Source: Gaertneriomyces semiglobifer (lineage: Eukaryota > Chytridiomycota > Chytridiomycetes > Spizellomycetales > Spizellomycetaceae). Taken from it: DNA of 64,000 nucleotides. The notes beneath the pieces are model-generated. The model ran no database searches and was not told the DNA's origin. It saw only the letters and a program-made list of their open reading frames with translations. Made by a program: the position numbers and the translations under genes. Location: NCBI GenBank assembly GCA_025558075.1, contig JAHLKF010000016.1, positions 364,775 through 428,774 of the forward strand. Direction: 5' to 3'. Positions 22,901 to 35,691 of this stretch are shown here, one piece after another; the first letter of the stretch is position 1; each line of letters begins with the position of its first letter.

Positions 22901-25900
22901 CCATGAATTGCTTCCGCTCGAAAGGAAGATCCGGATCTACCGGGATATAAGCAGCTCCTGCCTTCATTGTCGCTACAATAGACAAGTACATCAAAGGCGA
23001 CTTGTCGATAATAATGGGAATAATCTGGCCTTGTGCATTATGCTCCAAAAGCACATGAGCTATGCGATTAGCTTCACGGTTGAAATGATCGTAGGTGTAT
23101 GTGTCAATGGTCGCTCCATTTTCAATGGTTATACTGGTAGCCCACTCAAGAGCCGCGGCATGAGGGGTGGCCTTCGCGTGGTATTCTACGCTTGAATGCA
23201 AGAGCGATTCTTCGACTTGATGATACACTTTGGGTGGCGCGTTGGCAATGGACAGAACATTCGAGTGCTTTGCAAGTTCGAAGCTCAAGTGGCCGGCTGA
23301 AGCTTGCGGGTTACCCACAATGTCGGTAATCACGGCGTCCAACTGTTTCATCAATAGCTCTATGAACCGAGCCTGACCGATGTTTCCTCTACAGGCAGCT
23401 CTCAACACAAGTGTTTGAGATAGGGCCTCCATTTCAACTGAGATCGGGAACTAAAGGAAATAATATTAAAGCTCAGCGCAAGTGTCACATACGGTTTACT
23501 ACTCACGTCAATCTTAGCCAGTCCGCCCTCAGTTTTCCATAACTTTTGCTTGCTTGCGTCGGCCTCCCCACTCTGATATAAGAACAGTGTGTCGAATAGA
23601 GGCATGTCGCTCGACTTCCCGGTCCATTTTTGAATTGATCTCAACGATACATGCTGGTAAGGCATGGCAGCCGCATTCCTTTGAGTGACGTTGCGCAGAA
23701 CGTCTACATTGGATTGATTGGAGCCAAGTTGCACCCGGCACGGTACAGTGTTGAAACAAGGTCCAAGGATGTCCTCCGCACCATCCACTGGGATGGTGCG
23801 CCCTGAGACAACGTTCCCGAAGACAATGTCATCTTCGCCAACATAGCTCTTCAGCACCTTGGCCCAGGCAACCTGTCCCAATGCAAGCGGTGTGATACCA
23901 ACGCTCCTGCAGAACTCCTCCACCACCGACATGGGCAGGGCCGCGATCAATTCTGCACCAGCTTCCTGATCGTAAAGCTCCGGCGATCTAATACCGGTGA
24001 GCTCCGGAAACGGTGCTGGTGAGAAGTTAGCCAGCTCGCCTTTCCAAAACGTGGCAGCCTCGTCAGGCGATATGTCCATAATATACTCAATGCAGGCACT
24101 GAATGGCGGCCTTTGCACAACGGATGAAGTTTCGTACGCATGGTTCACATCTTGCAGAAGAAGGGCCAAACTCCATCCGTCATAAAGGGCGTGGTGCATC
24201 GTGAGGATGAACTTCTTCCTTTCCTTAGAAGAGAAAACACACACGCGGATGGGCGGGGTAGACAATTTGACTTCTCCCACAACCCGCACCTTGTACTCTT
24301 GAATCACAGTCTCCATATTGGCATCTTCAACCTGCAGTTCTTCCAAAAAGTTCTCGGCAACATGTTTAAATACAACCTGAGCATAAGCGACGCCATCATC
24401 AATGGACACGAAACCAGTGCGCAACACATCGTTTGCCGTTGCAACAAGCATCCATGCGGCACGAAACTGGTCCAAATCAACAGTGCGGGCAAGTTCGAAA
24501 GTGAACTGGTTGACATATTTGGTACCGCCAGACTGAACATATTGTACAATCATACCCTGTTGTAATGGAGAGCAAGGGTATACTTGCACAACGTCATCTT
24601 CGGCAGCGCACATCTGTTCAGCCACCGAGGCCATGTATTTGGCGTTGAATTCTTGTACACGCTTTTTGCCCTCCGATGAAGAGCTTAGTGCAGCATCACC
24701 AGAGCTGCCGCGGTTGAGGCTTTCGCAAATTAATGCAATTTCCGGAACGGTAGGATTTTGGAGAATGGTGGAGACCGCAAGGTCATGGCCTTCTTTCCTA
24801 AGCGCTGACGACAGTATAATGGCACTGAGTGAGTCGATACCGAGTTCAAAAATGGTTGTCTGAGGACCGACAGTCGCGGAAGAAACTTTGGCGATTCTAC
24901 AAATAACATCGCATACCATCGTCTCCATGTCGGTCTTATCCCAACTCAGCATATCTGCCGAAACGGTGTGCATGCGATTCATCTCTTCGGGACGCGATAA
25001 AAACATCCTCGCCAGGGCTTTGGTGTCGGCCTTTCCAGTCGTTCCCAGAGGCAGCCTGTTGATGGGTAATATATGACTTGGTACCATGTACACTGGCAGC
25101 TTGCATTTAGCCTCGACAAGAATGTGTTGAATGACTTCCGCGATTTTTTCATCGTTATTCAGGAAGGTTATCTCATCGGAGGCACGGTCTTCGTTCAAGA
25201 CCACGAAGGAAACAATCCGTTTCTTCGACTGTTCATTGTCGCGTATCACCATGGTCACTGCGGACTTGACGTCCTGGTGGCCCTGTTTAATAACGAAGTT
25301 GATCTCATCCACCTCAATGCGGATACCGTTCATTTTGACTTGATCATCAGCACGTCCCAAGAACTCTAACGACCCATCAGGCATCAAACGCACAAGATCC
25401 CCAGTTTTATATACTCTCTCGACTTTTGAGGTTGCAGGATTCTTCCACCTCACAAATAGCTTATCCGTTAAATCAGGTTGCTTCAGGTAACCGCGAGTCA
25501 CAAGCGGTCCACCAACGCAAAGCTCCCCGATAGCCCCACGGAGAACTGGTCGCATTTCGCCGTCGGTGGTCGACATTACGAATCCAGCAACGTTATCGAA
25601 CGTCCAACCGATATTTCCCGGCTTATCAGTGATCTGAACCTTCGGACGTGTTGTACAACCGATGGTTGCTTCCGTGGGGCCATAAGCGTTGTAAATGTAC
25701 TTGCCATCACCGGTCCATTCTTTCAATACCTGCTGCGTCAGGGCTTCACCACCTGTTACGAGAATCTCCAGCGTGGGTACATTATCGCGTTTGACAAAAG
25801 CAGCAACACTGGGGGTCAAATCGACATGCGTAATTCTGAATGACCGAAGCACCAGTTCAATATCTCTCAGCAGAACATCTTTGGGAGCTGAACAGAGAAC

Positions 25901-28900
25901 GATGCCTTTACTCCAAGATAGGAACATTTCAAAAATCGAAACATCGAAGGCGCAAGACGCGAACTGTAGGAAACGTGCTCCTTTCTCGATCGGAATGACA
26001 TGCTGGAACGCCGTGATAGCTTGAATAACATTGCGATGTTCAACCAAAACTCCCTTAGGTTTTCCAGTCGTTCCAGATGTAAAAAGAACATAGGCAATGT
26101 CTGTCTCCTTCACGTTCGTGTCGCCAAGGTTCATCTCGGAATTCACCATAATCACCTTTAAAGTTTGCGGGTGATCAATGGACATGAAGGTCACGTCTGG
26201 AAGCCCGGGTTGTAACTGGCCCTGTTGTGCAACAACTGTCAGAGCCATCTTCGCCTCGGTTTCCTGGATGATAAACTGCTTCCGTTCAGCCGGCGCATCG
26301 GGGTCAACAGGTACGTATGCCGCACCGGCTTTCGACACGCCCAAGATGGCGGCATACAGCAATGGGGATCTAGGAATACAAACCGGGACCATATCGCCAA
26401 CCTTGACGCCCTGACTCCGAATAAAATGCGCGACTTGATTGGCGCGGCTGTTGAGCTCGTCGTAGGTTACCTTGAGAACGTTCATTCCTGTCTCTTTCAC
26501 TTCGTCTGCGAACTCAATGGCTACATCCGCAGGACGTCTGCTAGCATAATCCTCCACCCAGCTGTGCATAAACAGGATGTCGTCCGGGAGGGTATACGGC
26601 TCGATTTGCTTGCTTGGAATCGACAGCAGGCGCGGTTCTATACTCAACTCGTTACTTGGCGCGTGTGTGTTGCAGATGAGGTCAATCAACACCGCTTCAA
26701 ACTGATCGGCAATCAGCTGGGTTTGTTCCAGTGATAGGATATCGTTCTTGCAAGCCAGCAACAGTTGCAATGTGCCGTTGTCATCGGCAATCAAGTCAAC
26801 GGCGATATTCGCCTGTAGAATGGGTGTTATGGACATTCTAAACGTAGTACCAAGGCAATGGAGCTCACCTCAATCTCGGAGAACACCTTCACAAACTTCA
26901 CGCCAGAATTCTCATCCACAACGGATGAGCGGTCAATGACGAACAAAGTATCAAAGAGCGGAAACCCGCTCTCAGCAGCGCCAGTCCACTTGAGAATCTT
27001 TCTTAAGGGCGTCTGTTGGTATCTCATCGATTTTGTATACTCCGATTGCACATTTTGCACCAACTGCGCATTGGTCGATTCACCAACACGAATCCGACAA
27101 GGGATAGTATTTACACAGGGACCGATGATGTTATCCCAGACGTCGCTTGGTTCCGCACGGCCTGCTAACACGACACCGAAAACGCAGTCCTGTGTCCCGG
27201 TGTAGGCGGTGAGAACTTTGGCCCACGTGGCCATACCCACGGCCTGTAATGTAGAGGACATTGCCTTGCATCCTTCCTCAATCCGTTGTAAAGGTATACT
27301 AATTGTTCTTTCATAATGGTGATACCCGCCATCCTTTTCGAGTCCGCCGCTTACATCTGGAAAAGGGACGGGATCGTACCCTGCCAGAAGACCTTTCCAA
27401 TGTTCTTCGGCGCCTGGAAGACGAGAATTCAAGAGAATTCTCTCAAGTGCCCAGGAGAATGGAGTCACCTCATCTATCGGGGAACCATTGTAGATGGACC
27501 ACGCTTGGCTGAGCATTACTCGAAGCCCCTGTCCATCATAAAGGGCGTGATGCACAGACATCACCAAGTACTGCTTGTTGTCGGCTTCAAGAAAACTAAA
27601 CAGCAACATCGGTTCAGAGGGATCGGCACAGGAGGCCTCACCTACAATTTCCGCAATGGCACACTGAAAGGAGTCGGTCAGTCAATATAACATGCGAAGG
27701 ACGACCGATAGTCAGCCCTAGGCTACTTACGTCAATGTCCCCCTCACACATACGGTCCTGCCACTTCAATTCCCAACGCTTGTAAACAATCATGGCAAAC
27801 AGCGCCTCGCCCGCTCCATCGATCCCACCAACTTGGGCGAAGCCACTTCTTAAAATCTCGTTATGGTCGGTAACGCTCTGCCATGCTTGTCTCAGCCTCG
27901 CTCTGTCTACCGAGTCGGAATCAAATTTCAAAACAAGGTGGTTCATGTAGGCATCTCCCCCGCTGAACTTCTGAGCGAGCATAGACTCCTGCATGGGTGT
28001 ACAAGGGTATACGGCGAAGACGTTCGTTACATCAAGTTCGGCACAGTGCGACAAGACAGCCTGTTTAAACGAGCGGAACTCGATCCGAATCTCGTCCAAT
28101 GCCTTTTCCTCAGTAACATCATGTGTTTCACCAAACTCGGACTGGCGAGACACGATCACTTCCGCCATCCGCTCGATACTCGGATTTTGCATTACATCCA
28201 CCATGCTGAAGGCAATCCCGTGTTGAGTTTTTAATTTACTGGAAAGCTGAATCGCACTGATACTATCCAAGCCCAACTGGAAGATACTCGTACTGTGCGA
28301 GATAACAGATACATCAACCTTTGCAAGTGTCGCGATCAGTTCACGCAAATGTTTTTCAAGTGTGGTGAAAGGTTTGGAGTTGTTGACAAAACCGGAATCA
28401 TCGCCATTAGTTCCACTGGTAAAGTGTCCAAGTGTGCTCGCATCGATCTCCTCATAAAGTTGGGTTAACAATCTGCGATCCACCTTGCCAGCCGAACCGG
28501 TAGGGAAGTCTGTAACCGGAATGACAATATTGGGTACCATGTAATATGGCAGCTTACGTTTGGCTTCGTCAATAGCAGACCGGACGAGGGTCCGCACACT
28601 GTCGGACGGATGGGCAACGGAGCACCCGTTGTTATCCGTTCGCCCAATGGCCACAAAGCTGACCAGAACGTCTCTCCCTTCTCCTCGATGGCTTACAAGG
28701 GTTATGGCGTCACGAATTTCTTCTGGTCTACAACGCACCAGGGTAGTATTGATTTCGCCTAGCTCGATACGCAATCCGTTGACTTTGACCTGGTCATCGA
28801 GGCGACCCAAGAGGAAAACGTCTCCATTATGCAACATTCTGGCCACGTCGCCTGTACGATATAGTCTACCAAATCCAGGTACATTTTTGTACTTGGACTC

Positions 28901-31900
28901 ATTCAATTCAGCCCGGTTCAAATATCCACGGCCCACCTGAGGACCACTTATGCACAGTTCACCTAAACTTCCAATCGGTAGTGGGGTGATCGTGTCATCG
29001 TTCATGTCAATCACCACCGCAGAGCAAGTCTCCAACGCTTTTCCGATGACGCCCAAACGAGAAGTCTGGTCCACTCCACAACTGACCACACACACGTTCA
29101 TGGTCTCGGTAGGTCCATAAGCGTCAATCAGTGTTACGCCCTTAACACCTGCCCACTCATCGTACACACGCTGTGTCAACGCCTCTCCCGTTTGGATCAG
29201 CACTTCTAACTCTGGCACATCCTGGGGGCGGATTAATGCGGCCGTCGTGCTGGTAAGATCGACGTGCGTGATATTCATCTTCTGCATGATAGTAGCGAAG
29301 CTGGTAAAAAGCGTTTCTTTGCCTACGGAACATAATGTGATGCCACATGCGAATGAATAAAAGATATCGAACACGGAAACGTCAAAGGTGTACGTCGCGA
29401 CTTGTAAGAGCTTCGACGTTTGGCTCGTTGCAGGGTAAAGGGCCATCAAACTCTTGAGGTTTGCCGCCACATTGCCGTGTTCAATCATGACGCCTTTGGG
29501 CTGTCCAGTAGTCCCCGATGTGTAAAGAACATAGGCAAGGGTTGAATGATCAATCTTCACCTTCGGATTTTCCTCGTCGGTAGCGTACAATTCGCTGTCT
29601 GCAAACAGCACTTTCATACCATCAACAGCTGACATCAGACCTGAATAATTGCTGACCGTTAAAGCAACTTTGGCTCCACAATCGCCCATGATGAATGAAA
29701 CTCGATCCGCCGGTGTCATGGGATCAATTGGAAGATACGCGGCACCGGCTTTGAGTACAGCCAAGATTGCAGTATACATCAGAGCCGACTTGTCAAAGCA
29801 GATGGGAATCACGTCTTCCTGTTGAACTCCGTGCTTTAACAGAGCATACGCGAGCCGATTAGCTCGTCGGTTTAACTGATCGTACGTGAGTGTTTCGGTG
29901 CGGAACGGCTCGAGTGTTGAAAGGTGTTCCACAGCAATCTTACTGGGCATCTCGCGTGCCCATTTCTCAACGTGCTGATGAATCAGCAGATCATCATCCG
30001 TCACTAGAGTTGGGTCTGGGTTACCGACACTCAGTCGGATGTTATGCGTCACTGAAGGCACGAGATTCGGCGCGGTTGACGCAACAATATGCACCAGTGC
30101 ATCCTCGAATTGTTCCAGTAGATACTTGGCATGTTCTTGCGGAACGGTCTCACTCCTACACCTCGCTCTAAACAGGAATGACTCATTTTTGGGATCCACT
30201 TCCATCATTATTTGATCCTATAGATGAAATGATGTCAAACGCTTGCATTAGCCAGGCACATGTGGAACTCTTACCTCAAAGACATCATCCGTGCTAACTA
30301 CATCGAACAGCTTTCTCTTCCCATCGAAATCAACCTTCTGGTAAACCAGCCAAGTATCGAATAGTCCATGACCCCCTCCATCTACCTTACGACGAACAAT
30401 CTCGGTGATTCGCCTCAACGGCATAAACGCATGCTCCAAGACCTCGGCAGACTCTTTTTGTACTCGTTTCAACAACGAGGCCATATCATTGTCCAACTGA
30501 ATGCGGATAGGTGTAACTTGAATGCATGGTCCGAGCACCTCGTGCACGCCGTCGACCGGTAATGTTCGACCAGAGAGCGTGGCCCCGAAGGTTATATCTT
30601 GTGTTCCAGTATACCGACTCAAAACCTTGGCCCATGCGACTTGACATAGCGTCTGGGGTGTGATGCCGAAATCGCGGCAATAACTCTCAACCAAGGACGT
30701 TGAAAGCTGGGAAACCAACGATGTGACGTGGATGGGTTCTCGAGCAGAGATCGTCGAGGTTGTGAGGGTTGGAAACCGTTCTAGGGTGGGCAAATCAGCA
30801 AGATACCGTGCCCAAAATGATACGGACTCAGAAAATTGTGACACTGGTGTAGTATGCTGATACTCGACGATTGCTTTGAAGCTTGGGTGTGGCGACAGAG
30901 CTTGCCCTTCAACATGTGCTGACAAGTATGTTAATTTTATGAATATCAGAAACAAACAAGAAACCGAGCGAACATACCTTCCAAATCCTTCAATATCAGA
31001 GGCACAGACCAACCGTCATAAATTACGTGGTGGACCATCATCACTAACCAATTGCCTCCCTCTCCAGTTTGGTCAGCCACCTCAATATACCTTGCTTGAC
31101 ACATCGGGATGTTAAAGGTCGCTTTGCAGCTTTGCTGGAAACAATCTACAGCAACAGCCACGTCGCGCTGCTCTTGCACAAACAAGGTGCTGATACTTTC
31201 GCTGCCTTGCCGTGGACTGCCATCTGGAGTATAGACAACTTGGACAAACAACCATGAGGGGTCAACATGATCTAGATTTTCCGCGCGCACAAACGCAGTG
31301 CGAAATATGGGATTTGTCGTAATCATGCGGTTCCAAGCGCCACAAACAGCATCAGCAGAAATGCCACGCTCGACTTTAACAAGAATGCGATCGTAATAGT
31401 GGCGACCGTCCGGGTCCTTCAAGCTCTCAATAAGGAAACCTTCTTGGACCGTCGTACAAGGGTATGCGTCCTCAATGCGGTCCACGGGTATCTGAAGCGC
31501 GCCCGCAGCCCAGTGCGACAGGCCATCCAACTTCTTATTGAACTCGATCTTTAACGCTTGTCGTTCGGAGTCAAGCTCGGAATTCTCCGAACTTGACACG
31601 AGACGAGTGATGGCTTCTATGGTGGGATTTTGGAGCACATCAGATACTGAAGCATTGAGGCCCTGAGCACGCAGCCTTGAACATAACACAATAACCCCCA
31701 AGGAATCAATCCCAAGATGGAAAATGCTGGTCCTTGGTTTAACTTTCACCTCATGGACGTTGGCCATATCACTGACAATGCGTCGCAGAGCCAAAAAATT
31801 TGGAGTCGATTCCCACTCTCCAGCATCTTGCTCGTCTTCATCCGATTTCTGTGGCCGAAGAAGATCGAGATCCAGCTCGCCAAAAAGCTGCGTAAGCCGT

Positions 31901-34304
31901 TTACGGTCCGTCTTACCCGACAGGTTCAGCGGGATACCGTCAATAAACACAAGTTCATTGGGAACCATGTAGGATGGAAGTCTGTTATGTGCTGCCTCGC
32001 GGCATGACGCATCAACATCGTCAAGTTTCATCACTTTCATACCATCCGCCTGCAACACAATCTCGCCCTCAGTTTGAACGGAGATAAATGATACTAGACT
32101 CTTCCCACCAGCTCCTCTCTCATCATTGATGACAAGTGTGACAACATCTTTGATGTCCTCATGTGAACTGGCGAGAACATGCGAAATCTCACCAAGCTCA
32201 ATGCGTTGTCCGCGCAGCTTGACTTGGCCATCATCCGCAACACGGCCCACGAACTCGAGTGTGCCGTTGGGAAGCAGGCGCACGAGATCGCCAGTGCGGT
32301 AGAGACGAGTGGTAGGATCTTTTGCGTGGGGGTCAGTGAAGAAAGCCTTGGAATTGGATTCCGGGCGGTTGAGGTACCCCCGGGCAACCTGCTTGCCTGC
32401 CACGCATAGTTCGCCAACATGACCGACAGGCAGCACGGTTTGAGACAAATGTAAGCCATCCACTAGGGATGCTGCTGCTGGAGAAGATTCCAACTGAGGC
32501 ATCACGTAAAGCGTACAAGTGTCAAGCGGAAGACCAATGTTGGTAGGCTTGACGTCGAGCTCGAAGTTTGCCGCCATTGCGCAGTGAATTGCGCATTCGG
32601 TGGGTCCGTACGCGTTGTGCAATGCCCCATCGAATACACCATTTTCCTGCTGGGTTCCAGCCCATTCATCAACAACACGTTGGGTCAAGCATTCTCCAAT
32701 GGTCAACATGGCCTTTACGCCCTTCGCGCCCTTTACGCCATCCTTGCTACGTGAAACTAGACCAGCAACAGTCGGCGTGAGTTCCATGTGTGTGACTTGT
32801 AACGAGTTTATTACCCCTTCTAGATCTTCCAGCAACCACCTCTTGCTCGTACTTGCCAACGCCATTCCCAAAGACCACGGGAAAAACATTTCGAAGACGG
32901 ACACATCAAATGTCGGACTGGCAAATTGCAAGAATTTTTCCTCGTTGTGATGATGGGGTTCTGCATGTGGAATGATCGGGTAGTGTGAGAGAATGGACTC
33001 AATGGCGTTCCCATGCTCCAGTTGAACGCCCTTGGGAAGACCTGTGGATCCAGAAGTGTACAAAACATAAGCGAGGTGATGTTGTGCGATGTGGTTCGAT
33101 GATGGATTCTTGTTGCTTTGCTGCAAAAGTCGAGTTTGCGTGGATATGTCGTCGAGATTGATGACTTCCAGTAAACTCAAGGAATTGTGGTGCAAACAGT
33201 TCTTCGCATTGTTGCCATCCACAATCATCATTGTTGCAGAGACATCTTTTGCCACGAACGCGATGCGGTCAATAGGGCTGTCAGAGGCTAAAGGCACGTA
33301 CGCGGCACCGCTTTTGAGAACGGCGAGAATGGAAATATAAAGTTCCACGCTTTTCTCAACGTAAATAGGAATCATGTCGTCCGGGGTAACTCCAACGGAC
33401 AACAGCACTCCAGCGAGTTGATTAGCACGAGTGTTGAGTTCACGATAAGTTAGAGTCGTTCTGCGCCCCGAAAGATCGTGTAGGAAATCGAGTGCAATGT
33501 TGTCGGGGTACAAGCTTGCTGTACGTTCGAAAAGATGATGAAGGAGAATATATTCAGGATCGATCTGCGGTGAGGTGCGCTCAAGTGGTTCGGCATTGAG
33601 CAAGGATAGTCGAGATTGAGGGAGTTGGGTATAAACCAGAGCGAGTGCTGGTCGCGTCGGGTTGGCGAAAGTCCAGTTGAGCGCGTGCAAGAGCTGGTGA
33701 AGTACATGGTCACCATGCGATTGAGGGAAGAGACATGCGTGCGAAGCCAGGGTAATGATAAGTTGGGAATCAGGAGTACTGGATAGCGAAAGTACAACTT
33801 GGACCTGCGACGCAGAACGAGCAGACATGAGTTCAAATCAACAAAACGCAATTTAGTCGGCAGCATACCGTTTCAGAAAGGTTGCTCGGAAGTTCGGCGC
33901 CATGTAACACCAAAGCGGTATCGGCGACCACGCCTGCGTCGGTTTGCGCGGTGTTCATTTCAAGCCGAACATCCTCAACCAAGGCCGCGTTTGTAACTTC
34001 ATCGGAAAAGCAAACACGCGTGGTGACAAGGGCAGAAGCGCTTGCAATATGAAAACCAACGCTTTGTTCACCGACATACCCTCGCAACACTTGCGCCCAT
34101 GCGACAGCAACGCAAGCTTCCACATCGGCGGTTTGACAGTCATGGTCAAGAATGACATCGGTAGTAATGGAAATAGTGAAAAATGACGAGCTCTGGGAAG
34201 CAGCTGTGCCAATCAGGTTCTTGCCCGTCAGGTTGGGAAAGGATGTGACGAGGTCGTCGACGGGTTCATCGCGTTGTTGGGTGGTGGAAGGCTTCATACA
34301 CATG
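16099..34304 (-). CDS. giant five-module NRPS, ferrichrome-synthetase-like siderophore synthetase
   Basis: Eleven exons join without a frame break: 33869-34304, 30978-33804, 30275-30918, 27731-30217, 26869-27663, 23507-26812, 22844-23450, 20389-22781, 20003-20323, 16630-19944 and 16099-16569. From Met at 34303 this gives 5866 residues. The order is a partial condensation (C) domain, then five A-T-C modules. Every A domain has a TSGxTGxPKGV loop, an AYGPTE motif, a Y(R/K)TGD motif and the C-terminal lysine. Every T domain has the phosphopantetheine serine (LG(L/I)DS). Every full C domain has HHxxYDG. C-domain stretches such as HHALYDGWSL and SGRTIPVDGAEDILGPC resemble SidC/Sib1/NPS2 synthetases, which assemble hydroxamate siderophores. 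The terminal C domain probably cyclises and releases the product. A further 5' exon (34398 to about 34525) joins in phase through an intron at 34305-34397, but its start codon was not found. Confidence 0.93.
20003..23450 (-). other. NRPS module 4 (A4-T4-C4)
   Basis: About 1107 residues over three exons. One intron (22782-22843) cuts A4 after a GYAEQYG stretch and another (20324-20388) cuts C4 before FGHVISGRAVPVDD. A4 has YVLYTSGTTGKPKGV, NAYGPTETTIGC, VYRTGDLVR and KTGKVDKK. T4 is FQLGLDSISAIRL. C4 has HHALYDGWSF. The pocket by hand alignment is about D-V-S-D-A-G-A-I-G-K. Confidence 0.82.
23507..26812 (-). other. NRPS module 3 (A3-T3-C3), one uninterrupted exon
   Basis: 1102 residues in a single exon. 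A3 has YVLFTSGTTGKPKGV, NAYGPTEATIGC, VYKTGDLVR and TTGKADTK. T3 is FELGIDSLSAIIL. C3 has HHALYDGWSL and FGNVVSGRTIPVDGAED, the stretch closest to ferrichrome synthetases. The pocket by hand alignment is about D-V-F-D-V-G-A-I-G-K. Confidence 0.82.
26869..30217 (-). other. NRPS module 2 (A2-T2-C2)
   Basis: About 1094 residues. A2 has YVLYTSGTTGQPKGV, DAYGPTETMNVC, LYRTGDVAR and SAGKVDRR. T2 is FQLGLDSISAIQL. C2 has HHALYDGQGL, where the others have W or T chemistry after DG, and a lone intron (27664-27730) upstream of it. The pocket by hand alignment is about D-V-F-D-I-T-A-N-V-K, so A2 probably takes a different residue from A3-A5. Confidence 0.8.
30275..33804 (-). other. NRPS module 1 (A1-T1-C1)
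   Basis: About 1157 residues. A1 has YVLYTSGSTGLPKGV, NAYGPTECAI, LYRTGDLVR and NLSGKTDR. Its A8 region (GRVADDGQVKLRGQRIELG) is two residues longer than in the other modules. T1 is FHLGIDSLGVIV. C1 has HHVIYDGWS, with one intron (30919-30977) shortly after it. By hand alignment to the GrsA pocket, A1 reads about D-V-F-E-L-I-A-I-H-K, unlike the other four. Confidence 0.8.
33869..34304 (-). other. NRPS N-terminal partial condensation domain
   Basis: Residues 1-145 contain ACVAVAWAQVLRGYVGEQSV, matching the QVAWAKVLSRYTG region in the C-terminal half of the full C domains. There is no HHxxxDG catalytic motif, so this piece cannot condense by itself. It is probably the remnant of a leading C domain or a structural cap. 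The possible upstream exon ending at 34398 (EAYFAISEGKFHYYCSTRTA) would extend it. Confidence 0.65.
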
Positions 34305-35691
34305 CTGGAAATTTGTCAAGTGCTAATGAAGGTAGAATCGAAGCTAAAGTTTGTATCAGTTAATGATCTAGCACTGGAGGCATTGTCATCAACTTACAAC
34401 GTGGTGGAAGCGTAGTCCAGGTCAGCTTGATTAATCAAGGGAGTAGAATGGAAGAACAAACGCAGGGCGGTACGTGTGGAGCAGTAGTAATGGAATTTGC
34501 CCTCTGATATCGCAAAGTATGCTTCAACGGATTGGCGCCTTCAATGCCGTGTGTTGATGCATGAACAATTTCTTCGTTCGACAGAGAACATGAGGCTATT
34601 TAATAGATCAACAATTGCACATGAGGCTTCATTCAGCAATGGCGCTAACTATCGGATGGAACTCGACGACCAAGACTGGCTTCCGACCAGGACTTGGGAT
34701 GAAACTGGATTTCACAGGAACAATTGTGTCCCGGCGCAATTCTTCATCAGCGCCTTGTGCTGATTCCCGATCTTTTCTCAAGTGGAACTTGCTGATTTTC
34801 TTGTTTCGCAGGCATGCGCGCGACCAGTGCGTTGTGCCGAACGACCCTTAACATCTCCACCGAGGAATAGCAGAATAATTTTTTTGATGTGGTCGCTCTC
34901 GCCAAAAAGATCGTTTGTTTGGGTTTCGCGGACCGGGCGACTGCATATCCGGCAAAAAGTGACTTGACGAGTGATCTTATTATATGAAGTCTACATAAAC
35001 GTTACATAAGCGTGTTTGATTGGCTGTTCTCTTCCGGGAAGATTTTTCTAGATCCGACATTTTCACACACATCCATGTTGTGTATATGTGACCTCACCCT
35101 TGTTCATGCCCACGATCGGGAAAGGGCTGCTACCCCAATCGGGCGGCAGCAGTGGCTGGCAGCAATTCCATGGGTGAACTTTATATGTTAATACCAAGTC
35201 TGCGTTTGTTCCCGTAAGCGGGCGGGCACAAAAACATTTTTGGCAGGGGGGATGGGATGAACCTTCACCGGCGTGCTCTCCCATCTTCTGGAATTACGCT
35301 GTGGAACGTCAAATGTAACAAGCAATAGCAGTTTATACACTTGAGAAACTTCCTATGCATGGAAATCAAAAAGGAGCGGGTAAGGCAACCCATAATCCAG
35401 CTCCGAGGGATCGATTTCCTCCCAAAGATCAGGAAATCCAAACTCAGTTCAATTCAGCTCACTTATTAGCGAGCGATAGGATCTACGGTCGGGTAACGAG
35501 CGAGCCCACCGCATGCATACATCTGTGTAGGAACTTTGTGGTTTCCCATCTTTCTATCGCTCCCGCAAACTGTAACAGGTCGGTGATATAAAAGCAAATC
35601 GTAAAAAGGCTTCCACTCCTGCCACTGCAGATTGACATCGTTCCTTCATCTGAATTCAGCGTTCCTCGCAACGTAAAAAAAGATCACGATA
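34305..35691. other. divergent control region between NRPS and acyltransferase
   Basis: The right part is a promoter for the plus-strand acyltransferase and the left part holds the 5' end of the NRPS, including the probable coding exon 34398-34525 with intron 34305-34397. GATA cores occur at about 34650, 35473 and 35553, but none matches a full ATCWGATAA iron-repressor site. A TATA-like GATATAAAAG lies near 35583, about 100 bp before the acyltransferase start. Confidence 0.5.
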
